DNA from: Planctomycetota bacterium
GTDB lineage: Bacteria > Planctomycetota > Planctomycetia > Pirellulales > PNKZ01
NCBI GenBank assembly: GCA_018242585.1
Contig: JAFEBQ010000041.1
Coordinates: 123,288 to 187,287 of the forward strand
Length of the DNA stretch: 64,000 bases
Direction: 5' to 3'
Shown: positions 35,324 to 43,864 of the stretch, piece by piece
Position numbering within the stretch: the first letter of the stretch is position 1
Layout: each line of letters opens with the position of its first letter
The notes under the pieces: model-generated
Database searches by the model: none
The model's input: the letters and a program-made list of their open reading frames with translations, nothing else
What the model was told of the DNA's origin: nothing
Program-made: the position numbers and the translations under genes

Positions 35324-37054
35324 TTACCGATTGATTTCCAAACCGACGGTCAGACCGTTGAGAAACACGTGTCCGTGGTTTCGGTCGCCCAAGATTCCGA
35401 AGTTGGGCAACGTCCAATTCATCATGTTCGAGGCACGCCCCACTTGGTCGATCCAGATGCCGGTCCAACCAGCGTTGACCGACACCGAGCGAAACACCTG
35501 GTAGCTGACCTTGGCTCGGATTTCCGCCATCGGGCTGAAGTTCACCCAGTTGACCTGGCTGTTGAACGTCGTCGGGTCCAGGTTCAGCGGCTGGTTCAAC
35601 CTGTATGCGGGCGTGTTGCCGCCAGGGTTGTTGGGTTGTTGCGTCACATACGTCGTGACAGCGCCCGTCACCGGGTTAGTTACCTGTGTATAAGCCAACG
35701 TCGGGCTCGGCTGCGTCTGGGTCAAGTTGCTGCCGATCATGCCGTCTTGACGCGCGGTCAGGAAGTTGGCGGCGGCCACGGCCCGACCTTCGGCCGAAAA
35801 CGCCAGTCGATCGCGCCGCTTGCTCCAGCGGAGACCGATCTGCGGGCCAACCAGCCGGTTGTACGCGACGGTGTTCCAGTAGCTAGCGTCGAGGATGCCG
35901 CCCGTGGCGTTGACCAGGAACGTATCGGTAAACGACAAGTAGCGGACACCGCCGAATACCTCCCAAATCCCGCCGACGCGGTCGTATTCCGAGGCGCGGA
36001 GAACGCGATTCGCTTCAATGCCCCAAGTCGACGTCTTCGAGGTGTATTGCACGTTGCTGAACAACAGCGGCAGCGGCACGGCATCGCCGTAGTCGACCGG
36101 CTGGGTGATGCCGTTGTAGGGCATACCCGGCGAGATGGTTTGCGTCGGGGCGCCGCCTTCGGGGTCCGGAATGCCGTTGAGCGGTGGGTTGTAAGTGGTA
36201 CCGCTGGGCGTGGTGCCCAGGTCGCGACCGGCATTGCCGTAAAGGTTATTGCCGTTCAAGTCAGCGGGGAAACCATTGGTTGAAATCGTCGTCGTCCCAC
36301 CGGTGGTCGTGGCGCGAACATAACTGACAAAACCGTTTAGCAACGGAAAGTTGGTAATGGCCTGGGGCGCGAATTCAGTATAAGTCGGTGTCGTCCCGGC
36401 CGTATTGAGACCCGTGATCGACGAACCTGAGTAGGCGTTGTAGACCGTGGTGCCGGGATCGCCAAAGACCATGGATACATTCTGAAATTGCGCGGTCTGA
36501 GTGTTGTCGCTCATCTGAAACGCGCTGAACAACCAGCCGTGGCCATTCTCGCCCATGTACCCCCAGTCAAAGCGATAGCCGCCGTACATGCCGGCTTTGA
36601 TCCAGCTAGTGTCATTCGAGTTGGTTTGCAGGGCATAGCCGTTGGCGCCACCTGTCGCTTGTGGGCCGGTATATTGGCCGCTGGCCCCCGGGGCCGACAC
36701 ATAGGTGCCGGGTAATACCTGACCCGTTGTGGCACCGGTCGAAACATAGTTCAACGGGGTCGAGTTCCCCACGTAGACATATCGCTGGCCCCCTTCGATA
36801 CCGACTTCCTGCACCTTGGGGTTCGACGTCGACCAAACCAACGCTTCGACCGAGCCAAAATAACCCGTGGGCATGCCTTCAGGGCCACCATAGGTGCTGT
36901 AGTCCGGCTGGCGGAACATCGAGGCGTCTAGGACGCCCGGTTCCCCCTGCTCGTTGCTCAGCGCGAAGGGGGGCACTTGAGCGGCGGCTGTCGAGATCAA
37001 CAGCAACTGCGCACCCAAGGCAAGCAACCATGAATTCCAGCGGTGGCACGACAT
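35324..37054 (-). CDS. BBP7-like outer-membrane beta-barrel protein
   Basis: A 576-residue secreted protein with a signal peptide (SWLLALGAQLLLISTAAA-QV). The mature protein alternates aromatic and polar residues as in a barrel and ends with the pattern typical of the planctomycete BBP7 family: VNAGWTGIWIDQVGRASNMM, then HGHVFLNGLTVGLEINR at the C-terminus. Thr/Gly/Asn-rich loops (TTTGGTTTISTNG, PTLAYTQVTNPVTGAVTTY) are long and may be surface-exposed. Function is unknown; BBP7 members are among the most numerous paralogous outer-membrane proteins in planctomycetes. It is a single-gene unit. Confidence 0.85.
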   Translation of the reverse strand: MSCHRWNSWLLALGAQLLLISTAAAQVPPFALSNEQGEPGVLDASMFRQPDYSTYGGPEGMPTGYFGSVEALVWSTSNPKVQEVGIEGGQRYVYVGNSTPLNYVSTGATTGQVLPGTYVSAPGASGQYTGPQATGGANGYALQTNSNDTSWIKAGMYGGYRFDWGYMGENGHGWLFSAFQMSDNTQTAQFQNVSMVFGDPGTTVYNAYSGSSITGLNTAGTTPTYTEFAPQAITNFPLLNGFVSYVRATTTGGTTTISTNGFPADLNGNNLYGNAGRDLGTTPSGTTYNPPLNGIPDPEGGAPTQTISPGMPYNGITQPVDYGDAVPLPLLFSNVQYTSKTSTWGIEANRVLRASEYDRVGGIWEVFGGVRYLSFTDTFLVNATGGILDASYWNTVAYNRLVGPQIGLRWSKRRDRLAFSAEGRAVAAANFLTARQDGMIGSNLTQTQPSPTLAYTQVTNPVTGAVTTYVTQQPNNPGGNTPAYRLNQPLNLDPTTFNSQVNWVNFSPMAEIRAKVSYQVFRSVSVNAGWTGIWIDQVGRASNMMNWTLPNFGILGDRNHGHVFLNGLTVGLEINR

Positions 37055-37479
37055 CTGTGTCTACCTAAGCTTGAACATGACATGGCGCCTCGGCGCTCAC
37101 ATCGAGCGCCGGTGGCGGTGTTCGTGCCGGTAATATCGGAAGTGCCGCGCATGAGAGTTGAGTAAGTCTGGTAAATCTTGACGGAAATAGCGGTTGTCCG
37201 ACGCCGTAATGGTTCGGCGGCAACAATCTAGGTGGTTTGCGTCAGTTATTCTCGATGCCAGCAAGGCGTTAGATCATTGGCAGTTCCCCCGATTTGCGAG
37301 GTCTGTCGATCTTCTGCCAAATCCGATTCTTCCCAATCCACCTAATCGCCGAGAATTCCGCGATACCGAGTATTAACTGCTAGCAGCGATGGTTCCCACT
37401 AGTTATTGCCCGGGCCACTAAACATGGGAATACTAGCCGCTCGCCGTTTTCACCAAGCCAGACCTCTTACGATTAGCCA
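37055..37479. other. Intergenic region between divergent BBP7 and symporter genes
   Basis: About 425 bases. No gene, repeat or clear promoter consensus was identified. It must contain the two divergent promoters. Confidence 0.45.
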
Positions 37480-39081
37480 ATGCCTGACTTCCTCAGCCAA
37501 CTCGACGTCTGGATCGTCATCATCTATTTGGCGGCCATGCTCATCATTGGCTGGTGCGTCACCGACGGCAGCCGGGACGTCGAGGGCTACACGGTCGGCA
37601 ATCGGCAGATGCGCGGCTGGGTGATCGGCATGTCCGTGCTGGGTACCTTTCTCAGCAGCATCACGTTCCTGGCCGTGCCGGCCCGGGTATATAAGGACGG
37701 CAATTGGAACGCCTATGTCTTTGGCATGGCCTTGCCGGTGGCGGCCGTCGTGGCCGTCTTCTGCTTTATCCCGCTCTACCGCGGCAAGGTCCATCTGTCC
37801 GCGTACGAGCTGCTCGAGCAGCGGTTCGGCTATTGGGCGCGCGGCTACGCGGCTTTTTCCTTTCTGGCATTGCAACTGCTGCGCGTGGCGATGGTGCTAT
37901 TACTGGTGGCGCTAGCCGTAGAGCCGTTGCTGGGCTGGGGCGTGGTCAACACGCTGGTGGCCATCAGCCTGGTCGTCATTGTTTATGACGTGATGGGTGG
38001 CATCAAAGCGGTCATCTGGACCGATGTGGCCCAGGTGTTCGTTCTGACGATTGGCGCCGCCTGGTGTCTTTGGGCGATGGTGTCGGCGCACCCCGGCGGT
38101 GTCGAACAATTCTGGCAGCGCATCCCCGCCGGTAGTTTCTCGCTGGGTTCGTACGACCCGACCGATCTGGCCCACTCGACGTTCTGGATTGTTTTCCTGT
38201 ATGGCATCTCGGAAAACATGCGGAATTACGGGACCGATCAGAACTACGTGCAGCGCATGCTCTGCGCCGCCGACGCGCACGAAGCGCGCAAGAGCATCTG
38301 GATTGGCGCCCTCAGCTATCTCCCCATCTCGGCGATCTTTTGCCTGATCGGCACGGGTCTGCACGTCTATTATCACGCGCCGGCTCCGCACGCGCTGTTG
38401 GCCGCCGACGTCGAACCGTCGGGCCTGGCGCTAATCGTGACGCCCCAGCAACTGCCACTCGACACCGCGGCCGACCAGGTGTTTCCCTATTTCATCAAGC
38501 ACGAACTGCCACCGTTGGCGCGCGGCTTGGTGATTGCCGGCATCCTGGCCGCGGCCATGAGCACGGTCGATTCTTGCTTGAACTCGATGTCGATGATCGT
38601 GCTGGTCGATCTGGTCCGCCGGTTTCGTCGCCGTGGGCCGGTGATCCCCGAAATCATCACCCTCCGCTTGTTCACGGCCGGGCTCGGTGGCGCGGCCACA
38701 CTCTTGGCGGCGACCATTTACGGCTCGCATGGCAGCGATGGCTCGCGCACGTTGCTGGACATCTGGTGGCAATATGCTGGCGTGGCCGGAGCGGGCTTGT
38801 TCGGTCTGTTCTTGCTGGCATGGCTGATGCCGGCCATTCCCAGTTGGGGGGCGTTGATCGCGATCGTGTCCAGCTTGCCAGTTCTGCTGTGGGGGATCAT
38901 GGCGCGTTCGAGCCCCCCGAGCACGGAATGGTCGTGGAAGAACTGCCCCTTACATCCCAACCTGGTCGGCATATCGGGGCTGCTCACCGTGTTGGTCGTT
39001 GGCGGGTTGTTCTGGCTGGCGGTCCAGACCGGGCTGGTAACCGCGAACCCGGGACATGACAATCCCCGTGAAAACGCCTAG
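37480..39081 (+). CDS. Sodium:solute symporter (SSS family)
   Basis: A 533-residue transporter with about 13-14 membrane helices. The N-terminal part, with GWCVTDGSRDVEGYTVGNRQMRGW split here as DVEGYTVGNRQM and VLGTFLSSITFLAVPARVY, is typical of the solute:sodium symporters, as are YDVMGGIKAVIWTDVAQVFV and AAAMSTVDSCLNSMSMIV. It imports a small organic solute with sodium. In planctomycetes such genes often accompany sugar or sialic acid use, but no catabolic gene is adjacent, so the substrate is unknown. Confidence 0.93.
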   Translation: MPDFLSQLDVWIVIIYLAAMLIIGWCVTDGSRDVEGYTVGNRQMRGWVIGMSVLGTFLSSITFLAVPARVYKDGNWNAYVFGMALPVAAVVAVFCFIPLYRGKVHLSAYELLEQRFGYWARGYAAFSFLALQLLRVAMVLLLVALAVEPLLGWGVVNTLVAISLVVIVYDVMGGIKAVIWTDVAQVFVLTIGAAWCLWAMVSAHPGGVEQFWQRIPAGSFSLGSYDPTDLAHSTFWIVFLYGISENMRNYGTDQNYVQRMLCAADAHEARKSIWIGALSYLPISAIFCLIGTGLHVYYHAPAPHALLAADVEPSGLALIVTPQQLPLDTAADQVFPYFIKHELPPLARGLVIAGILAAAMSTVDSCLNSMSMIVLVDLVRRFRRRGPVIPEIITLRLFTAGLGGAATLLAATIYGSHGSDGSRTLLDIWWQYAGVAGAGLFGLFLLAWLMPAIPSWGALIAIVSSLPVLLWGIMARSSPPSTEWSWKNCPLHPNLVGISGLLTVLVVGGLFWLAVQTGLVTANPGHDNPRENA

Positions 39082-39181
39082 TTCGGCGCGGCCGTGCCAT
39101 GGCCCAGTAGGTTCATCCGCCGTCGCGGCGTATACTTGCACGTACTGAGAGCGATTCTCGATTCATGGTAGCGTGCGAGTC

Positions 39182-39234
39182 TACCAAGCCGGTGGCTTTG
39201 CCACCGCGATCGGCGGCAGAGCCGCCGGCTTGGG
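39182..39234. repeat. Inverted repeat family 7 (CCAAGCCGGTGGC type)
   Basis: Arms CCAAGCCGGTGGCTTTGCC and GGCAGAGCCGCCGGCTTGG are inverted with few mismatches, and each arm is internally palindromic (GGTGGC..GCCACC, GGCGGC..GCCGCC). The element is repeated with compensating changes at 51746-51795. Confidence 0.8.
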
Positions 39235-39333
39235 CGAGCAGACGGTACATGCTTCCGAGAATTGCTCTAGTGCGTTGGTAAAGCAGACGTCCGCCACCGC
39301 GCGACCTGCCCTTTCCAGTTGATGAGGTCGACC

Positions 39334-40317
39334 ATGTCTGTTGCCCGTCCCACCGTGCGCTGGTTGCAAAGCGTCTTACTTTGCCTGGTCGCGATGTTCG
39401 TCGCCATGCTCAGTCTGGCGTCGACGGCCTGGGCCCAGGTTAAAGCGCCCCCCGCGAAGGCCGCCGCCGACAAGGCCGAGGCTGCCAGCAAGTCGGACCC
39501 GTACATTCGTGTGCTCCGCGATGACAAGAAGCGGCCGATCGCCCTACAGACCTCGGTGGTCCACTACACCAGCGAGAAGGATCCCAAGTTGACGGTCGAT
39601 CTGATCGGCGCGGTTCACGTCGGCGATCATTCGTATTACGACGAGCTGAACAAGCGTTTCACCAAGTACGGCGCGCTGCTGTACGAGTTGGTCGCTTCGC
39701 CCGAGAAGAAGGTTCCCCAGACTGGCAAGAAGAGCAACCATCCGATCGGCATGATGCAGCACGGCATGAAAGACGTGCTTGAACTGGAACATCAGCTCGA
39801 CCTGATCGATTACAAGCGGCCGAACTTCGTCCATGCCGACATGTCGCCGGCCGAGTTCGACAAGGCAATGGCCGACCGGAACGAGTCGATCTGGACGATG
39901 ATGTTCCGGATGATGGGTCAAGGGATCGCCATGCAAGGCACCCAGGCCAACAATGGCAGCGAAATGAAGCTCCTGATGGCCTTCTTTGACAGCAATCGAT
40001 CGCTGGCCCTCAAGCGCGCCATGGCCGAGCAGTTTGAGATGCTCGAAGGGCATCTCGACGCCCTGGAAGGCCCCAACGGCTCGGCCATCATCACCGATCG
40101 GAATCAAAAGGCGCTCAAGGTGCTCGGCGAGCAGATCGACGCCGGCCAGCGGAACCTGGGCATCTTCTACGGCGCGGGCCACCTGGCTGATCTGGACAAG
40201 CACCTGGTCAAGGACTTCGGCCTGAAGCGGCAAGGAACCGAGTGGATCACGGCTTGGAAGCTGACCAGCTCGGCCAAGACCACCAAGCCGGCCGCAAAGA
40301 AACGCGGAGCGGAATAG
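39334..40317 (+). CDS. Exported TraB/GumN-like (TIKI-superfamily) protein
   Basis: A 327-residue protein with a signal peptide (residues 1-34, ending STAWA-QV). The mature domain carries the superfamily's GxxH motifs: LIGAVHVGDHSYYDEL (His95) near the start and FYGAGHLADLDKHL near the end, with a Glu in LLYELV (Glu118). This family includes animal TIKI metalloproteases and the bacterial TraB/PrgY/GumN proteins, suggesting a metal-dependent peptidase in the periplasm. The ATG at 39334 has GAGG seven bases upstream. The C-terminus is Lys/Ala-rich. Activity and substrate are unknown. Confidence 0.82.
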   Translation: MSVARPTVRWLQSVLLCLVAMFVAMLSLASTAWAQVKAPPAKAAADKAEAASKSDPYIRVLRDDKKRPIALQTSVVHYTSEKDPKLTVDLIGAVHVGDHSYYDELNKRFTKYGALLYELVASPEKKVPQTGKKSNHPIGMMQHGMKDVLELEHQLDLIDYKRPNFVHADMSPAEFDKAMADRNESIWTMMFRMMGQGIAMQGTQANNGSEMKLLMAFFDSNRSLALKRAMAEQFEMLEGHLDALEGPNGSAIITDRNQKALKVLGEQIDAGQRNLGIFYGAGHLADLDKHLVKDFGLKRQGTEWITAWKLTSSAKTTKPAAKKRGAE

Positions 40318-40337
40318 ACGCTTCGCGCTTAAGCCGC

Positions 40338-40413
40338 AATGACCAAGTACCAATGACCAATTGACTGGGCGTGCCAGGGACCATTGGTCATTGGCACTTG
40401 GTCATTGGTCATT
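40338..40413. repeat. Inverted repeat (CAATGACCAAGTACC type)
   Basis: Arms AATGACCAAGTACCAATGACC (first 20 shown as AATGACCAAGTACCAATGAC) and GGTCATTGGCACTTGGTCAT are nearly complementary, around a short spacer. It separates two convergent genes and may act as a terminator for both. Confidence 0.65.
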
Positions 40414-42091
40414 CTTGCCCGCCGGTTCCCTTCGGCGTGAACCGATAGACAGTATAGACGCCGATGAACGGCCCATCGGAGTATTGTTCGATGAGAATTC
40501 GGTGCTCGTCGCGGCCGGCCAGATCGAACCGCTCGGACATCGCGCCCATCCAGGCTTGCCACCGCGCCGGGTCTAATGCGTCTTTCTCGTGGTTGTAGAC
40601 AACCACGCGCACTGGTTGATCGCCTGGCAACTTGTCGATGGTCGTGCCTTCACCCAGCTCGCGTCGACGTGGCGAATAAATCTGCTGATTGCTGTGATAC
40701 TCGGAATGATCCGCGCCAGGGTAAAGCTGTAGCCCCAGGTCTCGCTCCACACAGTACAACGTGCCGGCCGCCGTGTCCTGGTTCCAGAACCAGCGGGCAA
40801 ACCCCTGGTGCCGCCAATCGTAGTTGCACTTGTAAGGCCGCGCCAGATCGCGCGCCAACAACCCCGTTCCTGCCGCGGCCAACAGGCACGTCGTCACCAG
40901 TGCCACACGGTATCGGGGCGCCGGCTTAAACCGTTCCAGGAGCGCCGCCCCCCCTGCTCCGGCCAGCACACAAATGATCGGCCCCAAGTATTGTGTCATC
41001 CGCTCGGTACCGGCATAGGGATAGCGCTCGAGCCACGCCGCCACATAGGCCAGGCCGAACAGCAACCCGGCCACGGCCAGCAACCACCGCCCACCGCCGC
41101 GCCACAGTGCGACTACGCCCACGATCACCAGCGCCACGCTCAGCACGCTGCCAAAGTTGTCGTCGCCAATCGGATAAGCGAACATCTCGCCAGTGTGCGC
41201 CATGACGAACCATTGGCACCAGCCAATCGGATCGCCCCCCAGCGCCGGCGGAAACGCCGCTTGCCAATAATCGCGCATCGGAGCCAGATGCTGATCGCTT
41301 TGCACTGCGGTCGAAATCCGATAGATCGTCGCGAATGCAGCTCCGGAAGTGACGGCTGCCATGCCCAAGGGAAACAGCGCCTGAAATCGGCGCTCGGCCA
41401 GCGCTCGCAACCCCACCACACCCCACACCGCAGCGACCACAAACACCGCTGGCAGCGACATGAACAGCGTCACCGGCGCTACAACGACCAGCGGCCACAA
41501 GCGCCGCGTCCGCGCGGGTTCGGCCAGCCAGCGCGAAACCAGCCACAACAACACCGCCGCACAGGCCAGATCGCCCGCGTAAGGTTTCACCTCCACCGCG
41601 TGGCGAATCGGAAAGTAGCCGCTCGCCACAAAACCCACGGCGATCATGGCCCCCACAGGTTGTAGCCAACGCACGGCCAACGCACGCATGGCGAACAAGC
41701 CAGCCACGCTGGCCACGAACGACGTGATGCGCAGCGACCACTCATTGAAGCCCAATAACCGCGTCAGCCCCCACTCAGTCCACAGATAGCCAATCGGCGC
41801 GACTTGCTGATGATCCAATGGTTCGAGCAGCCCAAGAAAGTCTCGTGTGACAAAGTTCTCGGCCAGCAACCATTCATCGAGCCACAACGGAAAGCGAAGC
41901 AACAGCCGCGCCAGTCGCACCGTGACTCCCAGCGCGATTAGCAGCCAGGTCGCGCGCGAGGCAAATCGCGCCAGGTCGACAGCCGACTCAACGCTGGCGG
42001 CGGGTACGGTTGGCGACGGTGCGCGTTGCCGGCGCACGTCGCGCGATCGCTCGCGCTTCACAGGTCGAGGTTGCACGTCGACTGGACTCAT
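40409..42091 (-). CDS. GT-C membrane glycosyltransferase, tandem paralogue 1
   Basis: A 560-residue polytopic protein with about 11-12 membrane helices and a C-terminal extracytoplasmic domain. The first outer loop holds LRFPLWLDEWLLAEN with the Asp-Glu pair typical of GT-C enzymes (ArnT/PMT-type) that transfer sugars from polyprenyl phosphate. Further shared motifs are HAVEVKPYAGDL, MTQYLGPIIC and GFARWFWNQD. The C-terminal part ends RDEHRILIEQYSDGPFIGVY. Starts at the ATG at 42091, ten bases after the next paralogue's stop, so it is the last gene of an lptF/G-led operon. The acceptor and sugar are unknown. Confidence 0.85.
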   Translation of the reverse strand: MSPVDVQPRPVKRERSRDVRRQRAPSPTVPAASVESAVDLARFASRATWLLIALGVTVRLARLLLRFPLWLDEWLLAENFVTRDFLGLLEPLDHQQVAPIGYLWTEWGLTRLLGFNEWSLRITSFVASVAGLFAMRALAVRWLQPVGAMIAVGFVASGYFPIRHAVEVKPYAGDLACAAVLLWLVSRWLAEPARTRRLWPLVVVAPVTLFMSLPAVFVVAAVWGVVGLRALAERRFQALFPLGMAAVTSGAAFATIYRISTAVQSDQHLAPMRDYWQAAFPPALGGDPIGWCQWFVMAHTGEMFAYPIGDDNFGSVLSVALVIVGVVALWRGGGRWLLAVAGLLFGLAYVAAWLERYPYAGTERMTQYLGPIICVLAGAGGAALLERFKPAPRYRVALVTTCLLAAAGTGLLARDLARPYKCNYDWRHQGFARWFWNQDTAAGTLYCVERDLGLQLYPGADHSEYHSNQQIYSPRRRELGEGTTIDKLPGDQPVRVVVYNHEKDALDPARWQAWMGAMSERFDLAGRDEHRILIEQYSDGPFIGVYTVYRFTPKGTGGQE

Positions 42092-42101
42092 CAGGCGCTC
42101 A

Positions 42102-43811
42102 CTAGCGTCGCGGGGCGGCGGGCCGGCTGCTGACATTAGCTGCCGGCTTCGGGACGAACTGATACACGCCGTACAATCCATATAACGGCGTGCCGCCATA
42201 GACTTCGGCCAGCACGCGGTGCTCGTCCCGCCGGGCCAGCTTGTACTTCTTGTTCATCGCGGCTAGCCATTGCTGCCAATGTTGCTTGTCCGGCTGGTCG
42301 ACATGATGGCTGTAGACGACGACCCGAATCGGCTTGTCCCCCGGCAATGCGTCGACGCCCGCCGGCTTTTGACCGGCCGCGTGCCGGCGCGAGTAAATCT
42401 GCTGGTTGCAGAAGTACTCCGAACGATCCGCCGTGGGGTAGAAGTTGAAGCCCAGGTCGCGATCGGCGCAATACAACTCGCCTTCAGCCGTGTCTTGCGT
42501 CCAGAACCAACGGGCAAACCCCTGATGGTCCCAGTCGCGCGGGAACTTGTACGGGTGTACGATGTCGCGAACCATCAACCCACAGCCCGCCGTCACCAGC
42601 ACTCCGGTCAGCACCAAGCCCGCGCGCTTCCGCAGCCTCGGCTTGAAGCGCTCGAGCAGCCAGCCGCCCCCCGCGCCAGCCAACAGACAAATGATCGGCC
42701 CCAGGTATTGTGTCATCCGTTCCGTGCCAGCCAGCGGGTAACGCTGTAGCCAGGCCGCCGTGTAAGCCAGCCCGAACACGCTCACGGTCATTCCGAGGAA
42801 CCAACGCTCCCCCTTGCGCCACACGGCCCAGACGCCCAGGGCCATTAGCACCACGGTCAGCGTGCTGCCGCCATGGTCCGAACCGAACGGATAAGCAAAG
42901 ACTTCGCCGCTCACGGCGTTGAGCATCCACTGACACCAGAGCCACGGGTGGCTGAGCGGCGATGGCGGGAAGCTGTCGCGCCAGTGACCGCGCATCTGTT
43001 CCAGGTAGGTCGCACTTTGCGCCGAGGTCGAAACATAATAGACCGCGCCAAACGAGGCGATCGCGATCAGGCCCCAAACGGCAATCGCCGCGACCGCCTT
43101 CCAGCGCTTTTGCACCAGCGCCACGCCGAGCGCCGCCACCCCCGCCGCGGCGGTAACAAACACCGTCGGGAACGAACAGAGGACCGCCAAGGGGGTCCAG
43201 GCCGCCAACGCCCACAGCCACACGTTCCGGTCCCGGTCGATGAACCAGCGGGTCGCCAGCGCCAGCGTCACTGCGGTGCAGAGCAAATCGAGCGAGTAAG
43301 GTTTCACTTCTGCGGCGTGCCGGATCGGAAAGTAGCCGATCGCCAAACACCCGACCGCGACCAACGCTCCCCACGAAGACAACCAGCGCACTGCCAGTCG
43401 CCGCACGACGAACAAGCCGGCCACGCTCGCCACCAGGGCCACGGCCCGCAGCGTCCATTCATTAAATCCCAGCAGTCGCGTCAGCCCCCACTCGGCCCAC
43501 AAATAGCCCAACGGCGCGACCTGACCATGATCCAGCGGCGCGATCAACCCGGCCACGTCGCGCGTGACCAGATTCTCGGCCAACATCAATTCATCGCCCC
43601 ACAAAGGAAACCGCAGCAGAAACCTGACCAGCCGCGCGGCCACGCCCACGGCCAGCACACACCACGTGGCCCGCGCTACCCAGCGGTGCAGCTCAGCCGC
43701 ATGAGCCTTCTTCTTTTCGGCCGCGTCGGTCGGCGCGTCGTCGCGCTGGCGGCGGCGATTGGCCAATGGCGCGCTACCCGGCGAACGATCCGGTGTTTGA
43801 AAGCTTGGCAT
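42102..43811 (-). CDS. GT-C membrane glycosyltransferase, tandem paralogue 2
   Basis: A 569-residue paralogue of the genes on either side. It has LRFPLWGDELMLAEN in the first loop, HAAEVKPYSLDL, RMTQYLGPIICL and GFARWFWTQD, matching paralogue 1 position by position, then RRDEHRVLAEVYGGTPLYGLY near the end. The N-terminal 35 residues are polar. The start is an ATG (43809-43811) and it is separated from paralogue 3 by about 50 bases. It is closer to paralogue 1 than to paralogue 3 in the motifs seen (for example FNEWTLR versus VNEWALR). Confidence 0.85.
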   Translation of the reverse strand: MPSFQTPDRSPGSAPLANRRRQRDDAPTDAAEKKKAHAAELHRWVARATWCVLAVGVAARLVRFLLRFPLWGDELMLAENLVTRDVAGLIAPLDHGQVAPLGYLWAEWGLTRLLGFNEWTLRAVALVASVAGLFVVRRLAVRWLSSWGALVAVGCLAIGYFPIRHAAEVKPYSLDLLCTAVTLALATRWFIDRDRNVWLWALAAWTPLAVLCSFPTVFVTAAAGVAALGVALVQKRWKAVAAIAVWGLIAIASFGAVYYVSTSAQSATYLEQMRGHWRDSFPPSPLSHPWLWCQWMLNAVSGEVFAYPFGSDHGGSTLTVVLMALGVWAVWRKGERWFLGMTVSVFGLAYTAAWLQRYPLAGTERMTQYLGPIICLLAGAGGGWLLERFKPRLRKRAGLVLTGVLVTAGCGLMVRDIVHPYKFPRDWDHQGFARWFWTQDTAEGELYCADRDLGFNFYPTADRSEYFCNQQIYSRRHAAGQKPAGVDALPGDKPIRVVVYSHHVDQPDKQHWQQWLAAMNKKYKLARRDEHRVLAEVYGGTPLYGLYGVYQFVPKPAANVSSRPAAPRR

Positions 43812-43864
43812 AAAACCGGTCCTGTGCGAGTTTCAACTCGATGCGTCGCTAAATCCCAAATTCC

